Shown here: positions 54,348 to 62,937 of the stretch, in pieces
How positions within the stretch are numbered: position 1 is the stretch's first letter
How the letters are laid out: every line of letters starts with the position of its first letter
Assembly (NCBI RefSeq): GCF_001854185.1
Contig: NZ_CP017603.1
Span: 3,596,001-3,660,000, forward strand
Direction of reading: 5' to 3'
Source: Clostridium formicaceticum
GTDB taxonomy: Bacteria > Bacillota > Clostridia > Peptostreptococcales > Natronincolaceae
DNA: 64,000 nucleotides
The notes under the pieces: model-generated
Told to the model about the DNA's origin: nothing
Seen by the model: only the letters and a program-made list of their open reading frames with translations
The model's database searches: none
Position numbers and translations under genes: made by a program

Positions 54348-55382
54348 TTACTGCCAATCGACATTACTGTCGTTTACAATTTCTTCCATTTCATTTTTTC
54401 TATCTCTTGTCATAAGATTGATCACAGCATCTTTAGGATTTCTACCTTCATAAAGTACTTTATAGATTTCTTCTGTTATAGGCATTTCTATATTATATTT
54501 CATAGCCAATTCATAGGCAACATTGGTAGTAGTAATACCCTCTACTACCATACCAATCTCCTGCAATGTTTCTTTCAAACTTTTTCCTTTGCCAATTAAA
54601 ATCCCTGCACGACGATTTCTACTGTGCATGCTTGTACAGGTAACAATCAAATCCCCAATGCCAGAAAGCCCCGCAAAAGTGGAGATATCTGCTCCCATAG
54701 CCTTTCCTAGTCTAGCAATTTCTCTGATCCCTCTTGTCATTAAAGCCGCTCTCACATTATCACCAAAACCTAAACCATCGGCTATACCTGCCCCAAAGGC
54801 GATGACATTTTTAAGCGCACCACCCAATTCTACCCCTGCTACATCAGGATTTGTGTATACTCTAAACTTTGATGTCATAAAAGCATGTTGTACAAATTCC
54901 GCAGTATCCTTTTTAAGAGAAGCTGCTACGATAGCTGTAGGCATATTGGTAGCTACTTCTTCTGCATGGGAAGGTCCTGACAACATTGCATAAGGCTGTT
55001 GTGGCAACTCCGCCTCCACTACTTCTGAAATTCTTAACTGGCTTTTTTGTTCAATTCCCTTAGCAGCGTTTACAATAATCTGGTGAGGCTCTACATAAGA
55101 TTTAATAGATTTTAATACCTCTCGTACTTTTTGCGTAGGTACCGCCAACAAAATAATATCTGTACCCTTTATGGCAGCTATACTATCAGTAAATAGATGA
55201 ATATTCGAGGGTATCTTTACCTCCGGCAAATACTTTCTATTTTCTCTGGTTTCTAGCATTTGATGATATTGTTCTTCCCTACGCATCCATAGGTTCACAA
55301 CATGATTGTTGCTGTTAAGCACAAGACTTAAAGCAGTTCCCCAACTTCCAGCACCTAAAACAGCTATAGAAAGCTTTTTCAT
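54348..55382 (-). CDS. gpsA: NAD(P)H-dependent glycerol-3-phosphate dehydrogenase
   Basis: Makes sn-glycerol 3-phosphate from dihydroxyacetone phosphate for phospholipids. Rossmann loop AVLGAGSWGTALSLV at the start, AMLSGPSHAEEVA near residue 139 and catalytic lysine in GGALKNVIAFGAGIADGLGF near 190. 344 aa. GGGGGGAAG precedes the ATG. 11 bases after plsY, which uses its product. Confidence 0.96.
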   Translation of the reverse strand: MKKLSIAVLGAGSWGTALSLVLNSNNHVVNLWMRREEQYHQMLETRENRKYLPEVKIPSNIHLFTDSIAAIKGTDIILLAVPTQKVREVLKSIKSYVEPHQIIVNAAKGIEQKSQLRISEVVEAELPQQPYAMLSGPSHAEEVATNMPTAIVAASLKKDTAEFVQHAFMTSKFRVYTNPDVAGVELGGALKNVIAFGAGIADGLGFGDNVRAALMTRGIREIARLGKAMGADISTFAGLSGIGDLIVTCTSMHSRNRRAGILIGKGKSLKETLQEIGMVVEGITTTNVAYELAMKYNIEMPITEEIYKVLYEGRNPKDAVINLMTRDRKNEMEEIVNDSNVDWQ

Positions 55383-55393
55383 AATCTTCCCCC

Positions 55394-55981
55394 CTATTTA
55401 ACTTTTAATTTTTCCGTAATTTTACTTTCTGTCCCCTGTAATAAACGTTGAATATTTTGTCTATGTCTATAAACTGCCAATAAACATAACACTAGACCAA
55501 AAACAAAATAATTCCACCCTTGGAAGATTAAGAAAATAGGCAATAGGGTGATGGCGATCATGGCTGCTAAGGAAACATACTTAAATAAAATAAGAATAAT
55601 AATTCCAATGAAAATACATATCAATGCAGTGTTAAAATGAATGCTAAGAGCTACCCCTATTGTTGTAGCGATTCCTTTACCTCCCTTAAAATCCAATAAC
55701 GCAGGCCAATTATGTCCTACAACCACAGCAACACCTGCCATCATAGCAAGGTTCTCTGAACCAAATTTTCTTGCTATATAGACAGCTAAGACCCCTTTTA
55801 AACAATCTATTAGAAGCGTAAAAATTGCAGCTTTATAGCCTAATGTCCTCATAACATTGGTTGTACCAGCATTTCCACTACCATATTTCCTTATGTCAAT
55901 ATCAGCAGACAGCTTCCCAATCACGTAGGAAGCTGAAAAGTTCCCCAGCATATAGGCTATTACTAAAACAAGTAATTGCAC
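55394..55981 (-). CDS. plsY: glycerol-3-phosphate 1-O-acyltransferase PlsY
   Basis: Membrane enzyme that moves acyl from acyl-phosphate to glycerol 3-phosphate, the first step of phosphatidic acid synthesis. Five membrane segments; family motifs YGSGNAGTTNVMRTLG near 34, GHNWPALLDFKGGKGIATTIG near 88 and RHRQNI near 171. 195 aa. GTG start directly after the der stop, with GGAGGTG in the der tail. Confidence 0.95.
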   Translation of the reverse strand: MQLLVLVIAYMLGNFSASYVIGKLSADIDIRKYGSGNAGTTNVMRTLGYKAAIFTLLIDCLKGVLAVYIARKFGSENLAMMAGVAVVVGHNWPALLDFKGGKGIATTIGVALSIHFNTALICIFIGIIILILFKYVSLAAMIAITLLPIFLIFQGWNYFVFGLVLCLLAVYRHRQNIQRLLQGTESKITEKLKVK

Positions 55982-57307
55982 CTATTTGTCACCTCCTGTT
56001 TTCTCTCTATTGATAAATCTTATAGGGGTTCCTTCAAAACCAAAGTTTTCCCTAATCCTATTCTCTATATATCTTTGATAAGAAAAATGCATTAATTCCT
56101 TGTCATTAATAAATAGTATAAATGTTGGTGGTTTTACGGAAGCTTGTGTGGCATAAAATATCTTAAGTCGTTTACCTTTATCAGAAGGCGGTTGATTCAA
56201 TAGCATCGCTTCGCCGATTACCTCGTTGAGTGTTCCAGTAGGTACCCTCATGGCATGTTGATTGGATACGAACTTTATCTTTTCTAAGATTTTTATCACC
56301 CTCTGTCCTGTTACAGCAGATACAAATAGTACTGGAGCATATTCGCAGAAGGATAGTTCCTCTCGAATATTCTTTAGAAAATGATTCATTGTATTGGTCT
56401 CTTTTTCAATTAAATCCCACTTGTTAATGACAATAATAAGACCTTTTCCATTTTCATGGCTAAAGCCGGCAATTCTTTTATCTTGTTCTGTAATACCTTC
56501 TTCTGCATCCACCACTAATAAGCATACATCAGCTCTTTCAATAGCAGCCAAAGATCTTATCACGCTGTAGCGTTCCACATGTTCTGTTATTTTGCTTTTT
56601 CTTCTTATGCCTGCGGTATCAATGAAAACATACTGATCTTCACCGTCGCTAAAAGGTGTATCTATAGCATCCCGCGTGGTTCCCGCCACGTCGCTTACAA
56701 TTACTCGATTTTCCCCTAGTATTTTATTGATGATGGAGGACTTCCCTACATTAGGTTTGCCTATAATAGCTACCTTCATTACCTCTTCATCATAATCTTC
56801 TACTCCTTCTTCAGGGAAATGCTGCACAATTTGGTCTAATAAATCCCCCATATTTAAGCCTAATGCAGAGGAAATCTCTAGAGGATCTCCTATACCCAAC
56901 TCATAAAAATCATAATAATGGGGAGATTGTTCCTTCGTATCTACTTTATTTACAACCAACAAAATCGGCTTTTTAGACCTTCTAAGCATATCTGCAATTT
57001 CACGATCTGAAGAAATCAGTCCTTGTCGACCATCCACCATGAATACAATAACATCTGCCGTCTCGATAGCTAGTTCTGCCTGTCTACGCATTTGGGCAGG
57101 AATAATTTCTTCTGATTCTGGTTCAATACCGCCAGTATCAATTAACGTGAACTTGTGGTTTAACCATTCCACTTCTGTGTAAATCCTATCTCTTGTAACA
57201 CCAGGTTCATCCTCTACAATAGCGATTCTCTTTCCAGCAATTTTATTAAAAAGTGTTGATTTTCCTACATTAGGTCTTCCAACAACTGCTACAATAGGTT
57301 TTGCCAT
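55982..57307 (-). CDS. der: ribosome biogenesis GTPase Der
   Basis: Two tandem GTPase domains for 50S assembly. P loops AVVGRPNVGKSTLFN near residue 6 and IGKPNVGKSSIIN near 184; switch DTGGI and DTAGIRRKS; NKVD and NKWD; C-terminal KH-like domain. 441 aa. GGTGAAGGGG before the ATG. der-plsY-gpsA-spoIVA is a stable clostridial block. Confidence 0.96.
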   Translation of the reverse strand: MAKPIVAVVGRPNVGKSTLFNKIAGKRIAIVEDEPGVTRDRIYTEVEWLNHKFTLIDTGGIEPESEEIIPAQMRRQAELAIETADVIVFMVDGRQGLISSDREIADMLRRSKKPILLVVNKVDTKEQSPHYYDFYELGIGDPLEISSALGLNMGDLLDQIVQHFPEEGVEDYDEEVMKVAIIGKPNVGKSSIINKILGENRVIVSDVAGTTRDAIDTPFSDGEDQYVFIDTAGIRRKSKITEHVERYSVIRSLAAIERADVCLLVVDAEEGITEQDKRIAGFSHENGKGLIIVINKWDLIEKETNTMNHFLKNIREELSFCEYAPVLFVSAVTGQRVIKILEKIKFVSNQHAMRVPTGTLNEVIGEAMLLNQPPSDKGKRLKIFYATQASVKPPTFILFINDKELMHFSYQRYIENRIRENFGFEGTPIRFINREKTGGDK

Positions 57308-57328
57308 ACCCCTTCACCTCATACTTTC

Positions 57329-58660
57329 TTATGATTTAAAATCTAAAATCTTATCAATTAAGTTACTTCCTTCTACTTCACAAACCTGTACTTTGGTCTG
57401 CAATTTTTTTTCTATATCACTTATTGTGATATCATCTAAAAATATTTCTTCCTCTGACTTTAACATGGATTCAGGAAGAATTAACTTTGCTCCTAAATCT
57501 TTTCCCTGTAAGTTTTTTAATAAATCAGTGGCAGTAATTAATCCTGTTACCGACACTTGACCACCAAAAAATTCATTTTTTACTGCTTCTACTTGTATGG
57601 TAAGGTTCTTTATCTTTTTCATTAAAGCTTCACAAAGAGCACTTATTTTTTCATGAACTAATGTTCCTGTAACCAAAGTTACTTTTTGTGGTGTTTCTAG
57701 TGTCATCTCTTTTATTTGCTGTAAATGCTGATAAAATTCCTGTTGAAATTTTACCACCATACCCACACCATTTTCCAACTGTGGAAAACCATCATAGGCC
57801 TCATAGGAAGGAAATGCTTTCTTTGCTAAGAGATAAAACTCATCTGATAAATAGACAAAATTTCTATCTAGCTTTTTTATGAGTTTTTTCTGCCAAACCT
57901 CTATTTGTTCTATTGTCTTTAAGGCAGTTGCTGCATTAAATGCTTCTAAAGGATAAAGTTTCTCTCTATACCTTGTTAATCCCACCGGTACCACCGCAAC
58001 ACTATTAACGGCGTAACTTAGTTCCTGTAAATCTTTAATAGTAGCATCTAATACTTCTCCGTCATTGACGCCGCGACATAAAACAATTTGACAATTCATT
58101 TCTATATGATGCTCAGCTAACTTTTTTAATATTTCCAAAATATTTCCTGCTCTTGGATTACTAAGCATTTTTTTTCTTAAGTCGCCATCTGTAGTATGCA
58201 CTGATATATTTATGGGGCTAATTCTATACTGAATAATTTTGCCTATATCTTCATCCTTCATGTTGGTCAAAGTAATATAATTACCATGCAAAAAAGACAA
58301 TCTAGAATCATCATCTTTAAAATACAAGCTTTTTCTCATATTATTAGGTAACTGGTCAATAAAGCAGAACATACATTTATTCTTACAGCTCTTGGCCTCA
58401 TCTATTATAGGGTTCTCAAATTCTATTCCTAAATCCTCATCATAATCCTTATCTACTTCAATAATCCATTGCTCTCCATCAGGTTTTTGGATTTCCAGCT
58501 CCAAGTATTCATCAGATAAGTAAAATTTATACTCAATAATATCCTCTATCTTTTCACCATTAATACTTAACAGAATATCCCCTACTTCAATCTCCACCTC
58601 TTCTGCAATACTTCCAGGAGCAACTTTACTAATGACATTTTTACTATTTGATTCCTTCAA
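57329..58660 (-). CDS. DUF512 radical SAM/PDZ protein
   Basis: About 443 aa of the YtqA-unrelated DUF512 family. An N-terminal PDZ-like domain (ISKVAPGSIAEEVEIEVGDI) is followed by the Fe-S cluster loop CKNKCMFCFIDQLP (CxxxCxxC) near residue 95. Then a radical-SAM-like barrel (ISPINISVHTTDGDLRKKML) and the DUF512 tail (VTGTLVHEKISALCEALM). Substrate unknown. The frame goes back to 58732, but AGGTG lies before the TTG at 58660 and the family usually starts there. Next to der, as in many clostridia. Confidence 0.86.
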   Translation of the reverse strand: MKESNSKNVISKVAPGSIAEEVEIEVGDILLSINGEKIEDIIEYKFYLSDEYLELEIQKPDGEQWIIEVDKDYDEDLGIEFENPIIDEAKSCKNKCMFCFIDQLPNNMRKSLYFKDDDSRLSFLHGNYITLTNMKDEDIGKIIQYRISPINISVHTTDGDLRKKMLSNPRAGNILEILKKLAEHHIEMNCQIVLCRGVNDGEVLDATIKDLQELSYAVNSVAVVPVGLTRYREKLYPLEAFNAATALKTIEQIEVWQKKLIKKLDRNFVYLSDEFYLLAKKAFPSYEAYDGFPQLENGVGMVVKFQQEFYQHLQQIKEMTLETPQKVTLVTGTLVHEKISALCEALMKKIKNLTIQVEAVKNEFFGGQVSVTGLITATDLLKNLQGKDLGAKLILPESMLKSEEEIFLDDITISDIEKKLQTKVQVCEVEGSNLIDKILDFKS

Positions 58661-58772
58661 AAAAACACCTACTTTAAGTTTTTTAGTACCTGCTACTAAT
58701 ATTATATCATAAATATATAATTTTACCATCAAATTATATTATCATTTTGACTTCAAGAAGGTCAAGCATCTT

Positions 58773-59231
58773 TTACGGAATTGTTTCCTGCACGTTTTTC
58801 ACTAACTCTGTAAAATAGTGATAATTTTTTCGAATGCCATAGACAGTTAAAGGTCTTCCTACACCTACAACATTTAAACGTCTAGATAGAAAACCACCGA
58901 GTCTTGTAGCGTTGTTGAGTAAAGAAGTTACATTGATAATCACCAAATCCTTTTTATAGGTAGTCATCCACTGACTGTAAAGCTCATAAGCCATTTTTGT
59001 ATAATAGTCTCGGGAATGCCCCATTCCCATTACATAAATCCTATGACTTTTCTTATCTACCCCCATATGTAGAGGTTTACCTATTTCTTCATTTTGTGCT
59101 TTGTCATAAAAAGGTATTGACAGTATTTCTTCTTTCGTTGGCTGCCGATCTATGGGTAAATAACCCATATGAATGGATGCCGTAACAACAGAGGAATGTG
59201 CTCCACCAAAACAGCTGTATATAATATTCAT
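58773..59231 (-). CDS. DUF3189 family protein
   Basis: 152-aa protein of unknown function. NIIYSCFGGAHSSVVTASIH looks like a phosphate- or nucleotide-binding beginning. GVDKKSHRIYVMGMGHSRDY and NATRLGGFLSRRLNVVGVGR follow. The ATG at 59231 is seven bases after GGAGGAGGG. It shares its layout with the shorter gene just upstream and lies in the YIEGIA/spoIIP cluster, so a sporulation-linked role is likely (inference). Confidence 0.85.
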   Translation of the reverse strand: MNIIYSCFGGAHSSVVTASIHMGYLPIDRQPTKEEILSIPFYDKAQNEEIGKPLHMGVDKKSHRIYVMGMGHSRDYYTKMAYELYSQWMTTYKKDLVIINVTSLLNNATRLGGFLSRRLNVVGVGRPLTVYGIRKNYHYFTELVKNVQETIP

Positions 59232-59256
59232 CGCCAAACCCTCCTCCTTTTCGCCC

Positions 59257-59523
59257 TTATTTTATGTCAATAATCTTTATCTCTTCACCATAAATAGAAG
59301 CTAAGCCCTCTATAACATTTTTATAGATGGTTAAATTTCTGCCGCCGTCAGCTACATATACCTCATTTAAATCCTCATCTACACCTAAGTAATAGGGCTT
59401 TACTTCCCTATTTGCTTTCTTTAACACCTCTTGCGATAGAGCATTTGCATCCAATTTTAAATGAAGATATGCAGCTTTGTAGGCTGCATACACATTTTTT
59501 TTATAGACATATACTATTTTCAT
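59257..59523 (-). CDS. short DUF3189-like protein
   Basis: 88 aa. KIVYVYKKNVYAAYKAAYLH aligns with the start of the next gene's product (NIIYSCFGGAHSS), and YYLGVDEDLNEVYVADGGRN with its MGVDKKSHRIYVMGMGHS. It lacks the C-terminal 60 residues and the GGAHSS loop, so it looks like a diverged, shortened copy. AGGTG before the ATG at 59523. Likely co-translated with the capping subunit gene 9 bases upstream. Confidence 0.7.
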   Translation of the reverse strand: MKIVYVYKKNVYAAYKAAYLHLKLDANALSQEVLKKANREVKPYYLGVDEDLNEVYVADGGRNLTIYKNVIEGLASIYGEEIKIIDIK

Positions 59524-59532
59524 ATAAATCAC

Positions 59533-59724
59533 CTAATGTTTCACAATGATATAAGTGCCTCCCTCTAAGTCGTGCACCATACCTCTTGTGGTTTTTGAAA
59601 TCAGTAAAGCCATTCTTTCCAGTTCTTCCTCATTCTCCACGTAAAATATAGGGGCAGAGCCACCTACCTTATCTTTATGCATTGTAACGACTGCTATAAT
59701 CAACTCTGTAATGCCAATTTCCAT
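59533..59724 (-). CDS. capping complex subunit for YIEGIA
   Basis: 63-aa protein matching the small partner that regularly accompanies YIEGIA. It begins MEIGITELIIAVVTMHKDKV and ends GMVHDLEGGTYIIVKH. Small mixed alpha-beta, no membrane helix. The ATG at 59724 follows GGAGG; an upstream in-frame start at 59748 lies in the REP-like repeat and is not preferred. How it acts is not known beyond its pairing with YIEGIA. Confidence 0.78.
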   Translation of the reverse strand: MEIGITELIIAVVTMHKDKVGGSAPIFYVENEEELERMALLISKTTRGMVHDLEGGTYIIVKH

Positions 59725-59746
59725 TGTTCTTCCTCCCCGCTGCGCC

Positions 59747-59787
59747 ACGGGGACAGTTCCATCGTTTTCCCCTCAAACCGTCCCCAT
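59747..59787. repeat. REP-like palindrome GGGGACRGTT
   Basis: CGGGGACAGTTCC...AAACCGTCCCC is an imperfect palindrome between the capping subunit and YIEGIA genes. GGGGAC-GTT / AAC-GTCCCC palindromes often accompany REP-type tyrosine transposases, and a dead one lies at 42.6 kb. The remaining gap to 59904 has no gene. Confidence 0.5.
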
Positions 59788-59904
59788 GACTCCGCTCCTT
59801 TGTGCTCGATTATAGTATGCTTAGTGTTATCCATATAGCCTGATTTTTCCCTTGAGCATAGGTTTTCACCAACTTTAAGCGCTAGCGTAGACAGAACCTT
59901 TCAT

Positions 59905-60828
59905 TTAATCCTTCATACTAACCTTTTTACCAACATAAGAATCTAATGGTTTTCGTTTAGATGATTCTATGATGGGGGTTCTTCTTACTGCTTCAATAAG
60001 ATATTCAATATTAGGCTCCATCGCTACAATTGCCATAACAATATTACCATTTTCAGGATTTCTTCTAGCTATAGGTGTAAAATCAGGCTCATCTACATCC
60101 TTTCTAATACCCAGTTGAATTGCCGCATTATGCTGTATTGCTTGACGTTGTCCTATATTCGATAAAATTGCTATAGCATTCTCATCTTTAGGAACAATTT
60201 CCACTGCAATGCCATTTTTCATAAAAACTTCTCTTGCATCCTTTAGCCCTATGTTCATAATAATTACCCCTGCTATGGCTAATAGAGGACCTTCAAAGGT
60301 AATTTTCGCTTCCTTCACTTCAGCTATATCATCAATCAATTTTGTCTCTAACATTTTATTTAATGCATTGATAACAATAGCGCCTATAACAATCCCGAAG
60401 ATTGCTCTAATGAAGATAGAAAGCTGTAATAGCTCCCCTATATACATAACCGTTCCAGTAGCAGTTGCTGTGATAATTGCCATATAATTTCTAGCTTCAA
60501 AGGTCTTCGCTATATCTTCGATATAAGCAGTTCCCTTTGGAACTAATTCGGTAGGCTCAATATTATCTAAACTCTCCCTCTCCATACTTCTAACATCCCT
60601 AAAGTGTTGGGCAGCAATAGCTAAAAATGTAACCGCCACATACTCTTTTTCTGTAATAGCTGGAATAACAACAGCTCCTAAGCCCGCTGCTATGACACCT
60701 AATGTGAAATGAGATAAATAGGCTTGTGGGTAAGTAGGATACTGCCTATAGTCTATTTTCATCATGTATGTTCTAGCGATTACACCCATGATCATTGAAA
60801 TAATTATTGTAATAAAGTGTTTATCCAA
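59905..60828 (-). CDS. YIEGIA family membrane protein
   Basis: 307-aa polytopic membrane protein tied to sporulation in clostridia. Membrane segments at about residues 4-20, 40-62, 110-150 and 180-200, then a soluble tail. The naming motif appears as GTAYIEDIAKTFEARNY near 100, with Asp in place of the usual Gly. TTG start behind AGGTGGG. Downstream of spoIIP by 13 bases and upstream of its capping subunit, so the three form a unit. Confidence 0.85.
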   Translation of the reverse strand: MDKHFITIIISMIMGVIARTYMMKIDYRQYPTYPQAYLSHFTLGVIAAGLGAVVIPAITEKEYVAVTFLAIAAQHFRDVRSMERESLDNIEPTELVPKGTAYIEDIAKTFEARNYMAIITATATGTVMYIGELLQLSIFIRAIFGIVIGAIVINALNKMLETKLIDDIAEVKEAKITFEGPLLAIAGVIIMNIGLKDAREVFMKNGIAVEIVPKDENAIAILSNIGQRQAIQHNAAIQLGIRKDVDEPDFTPIARRNPENGNIVMAIVAMEPNIEYLIEAVRRTPIIESSKRKPLDSYVGKKVSMKD

Positions 60829-60841
60829 TTATAGCACCCAC

Positions 60842-62035
60842 CTATTTTCTCTTTCTTCTTCCTAAAAAGTTAGCAAACTCCTGTTTAAAATTAGAAAACT
60901 TTGATTTCCATTCTTTTCCTCCACTACTTAAAAATAGAAAGGCAAAACCTCCTATGGCTATTACAGCAATAAGACCAATAATTCCTGTGCCAGAACCTGT
61001 ATTACTCTCTTCCACTCCCCCAGTCCGCTGAGGTCCTGGAGCAACCCCTTCCTCATCAGCAGCCTCTTCTTCTATAATGCCTCCAAACAATGCTGTTGTC
61101 ACTACTTCAGCTAAATAATCTGCCGCTTTTTCTGCTCTTTGTCTTGTATGCTGATAAGTGCCCATTTCTACTAACATAGCTCTTGGCGTCAAATCCTGAT
61201 TATAATCACCCTTTGCATAGAAAATATCTTTAATTAATCCTGGACGACTTTCATCTGCTACTGCCTTTACCTGCATAGCTAGTTCCTCATTAGCTTTAAA
61301 GTTTTGATTACGCCTGCCTATAACCAACCTTACCTTAGAAGCAGGCTCCCCTTCTATTTCTGTCAGATATGCCTCTGCCGGTACGGCATCCCTATGAACG
61401 TCGATTAAGGTATTAATTCCCTGATCCCGCATCAATTGTACCGCAGTCCTTCGAGATCTCTTATAAGCTCCTGCATCATGGGGCTCATGAGAGGTATTAT
61501 CAAATACGCCTTCAACACCATAATTATCAAAGCTGTTTTTTAATATCTCAGCTACCTTTAATATACCACCTCCACCTTCAATACTTTCGCTGCCATCGGT
61601 AGGTGTATAGGACTCAGCACTATGGGTTGCATAGATTCCGACGCGTCTATCCTGCTCTTCCTCTCCTCCACCTTCTTCACCTTCTTGTGCCAAAATCAAT
61701 GCGGCTAATCCCCCCTCTTTTAAGGCTAGTTGCACTTTTTGAAGGGCTTCCTTATTCACTTTTGGTAATTGCACCTCTTCAACAAACTCCGCATAAGCTA
61801 AATGACTTTTGGTGTTTACCCTTACGATGTGGTACATTTTGTTATCACCACTTAAATATTGGTCACCTCGTGAAACCTCTCGAGCTGTTTCAAACAATAA
61901 TTGATTATTTTCAGCGTCATAAACTCTGTAATATTTACCATACTCTCCATACCAGTCATCTCCATGAACCACTGGAACACTAAATACCATTAGGATTAAG
62001 ATTATAACAAGACATAGACTTAATCTATTTTTCAT
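60842..62035 (-). CDS. spoIIP: stage II sporulation protein P
   Basis: Peptidoglycan amidase/endopeptidase that drives engulfment of the forespore together with SpoIID and SpoIIM. Signal peptide at residues 5-24 and a SpoIIP domain with zinc ligands in VGIYATHSAESYTP near 150, LIDVHRDAVPAE near 220 and LVEMGTYQHT near 292. A C-terminal membrane helix (IIGLIAVIAIGGFAFLFL) and basic tail follow. The C-terminal anchor is unusual for SpoIIP, which usually has only the N-terminal one. ATG at 62035 behind GAGGTG, overlapping the DUF1614 gene by 11 bases. Confidence 0.88.
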   Translation of the reverse strand: MKNRLSLCLVIILILMVFSVPVVHGDDWYGEYGKYYRVYDAENNQLLFETAREVSRGDQYLSGDNKMYHIVRVNTKSHLAYAEFVEEVQLPKVNKEALQKVQLALKEGGLAALILAQEGEEGGGEEEQDRRVGIYATHSAESYTPTDGSESIEGGGGILKVAEILKNSFDNYGVEGVFDNTSHEPHDAGAYKRSRRTAVQLMRDQGINTLIDVHRDAVPAEAYLTEIEGEPASKVRLVIGRRNQNFKANEELAMQVKAVADESRPGLIKDIFYAKGDYNQDLTPRAMLVEMGTYQHTRQRAEKAADYLAEVVTTALFGGIIEEEAADEEGVAPGPQRTGGVEESNTGSGTGIIGLIAVIAIGGFAFLFLSSGGKEWKSKFSNFKQEFANFLGRRKRK

Positions 62036-62747
62036 CTTTGTCACCTCTTTTTTCTTCATCATCCTTTTGTGATTTTTTTTCACTTTCACCTAGTGTACTA
62101 ACGAAATGCCCTTTTTCAAAGTGCATTTCTTTTTTTTCTGTCCCTCCCTGTAATCTTTCCCTAATTTCTCCTATAATTTCAGCCAATAAAACAGCCAAAA
62201 CTCCAGCAATCACCGTAGTATCTACTCCGCCAGCGCCGCCAAACCTAGTGGGTGCTGGTATATTATTGATGGCGTTTATAACCATCTGTATTATATCCGT
62301 AATCACTACCCCCATGACCCCAGCGATAAAAGCGGCTCTTCTAGACCGTCCAAGAACATAAGCAATGATTCCTGCTATTATTGCATAAACATAGTTAGGT
62401 TCGATATTTTGTGCCTCAGGTTCTGCAGGAAGTATGTATCTTTGCGTTGCATAAATAACCCCTCCTGCCACAACCGCTGCTATAACAGCCCTCCATCTTT
62501 CTTTTCCTGTCTCAGCTTTAATAAATAAATAAATTGCTAAAGCAACGGGAATAACAAAGCCTCCTACGTTAAAGGATACGTTCTCGGTGACATTAATATC
62601 TGGTAAAAAAATAGTAGATACAACAATTGCAATAATAATTGCTATTGCTGCCTTATCGCTTAATCTCAGTCGGTCCAATACTCTTTCTGCTAAGCCTGCA
62701 AAAATCAATATGGATACAACGATTAGTAAAATCATTCCTATGGCCAT
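62025..62747 (-). CDS. DUF1614 domain membrane protein
   Basis: 240 aa, six or seven membrane segments through residue 195, then a charged tail (EKKSQKDDEEKRGDKDEK). The family mark is FGGAGGVDTTVIAGVLAVLL near 170. Function unknown; DUF1614 genes accompany spoIIP and YIEGIA in clostridia. GGAGGAAAAATA precedes the ATG. Its tail is translated across the spoIIP ribosome site, so the two are coupled. Confidence 0.85.
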   Translation of the reverse strand: MAIGMILLIVVSILIFAGLAERVLDRLRLSDKAAIAIIIAIVVSTIFLPDINVTENVSFNVGGFVIPVALAIYLFIKAETGKERWRAVIAAVVAGGVIYATQRYILPAEPEAQNIEPNYVYAIIAGIIAYVLGRSRRAAFIAGVMGVVITDIIQMVINAINNIPAPTRFGGAGGVDTTVIAGVLAVLLAEIIGEIRERLQGGTEKKEMHFEKGHFVSTLGESEKKSQKDDEEKRGDKDEK

Positions 62748-62853
62748 TATTTTTCCTCCTTGTTAAAATGAAAATAATATTACTTTGCCTTATTTTTATA
62801 ATTCCCTTGACAGTATGAAACTATACAGAAGGTTTATTATTGCTTGATATGAT

Positions 62854-62896
62854 AAAAAAAAGGAAGATATCTTATGATAAAATATCTTCCTTTTTT
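62854..62896. terminator. terminator of the histidine kinase gene
   Basis: Perfect 15-bp stem AAAAAAGGAAGATAT / ATATCTTCCTTTTTT with an 11-base loop, symmetric A and T tracts. About 40 bases beyond the kinase stop; the remaining gap to 62748 is AT-rich and holds the promoter area of the DUF1614 operon. Confidence 0.88.
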
Positions 62897-62937
62897 ATTG
62901 AAACAAACTTTCACTATGCATTTATAATAACATTTTT

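Noticed and set aside
57688-57882. Plus-strand frame within the DUF512 gene
   Set aside because: Antisense shadow of a conserved protein; His/Pro-rich product with no family likeness.
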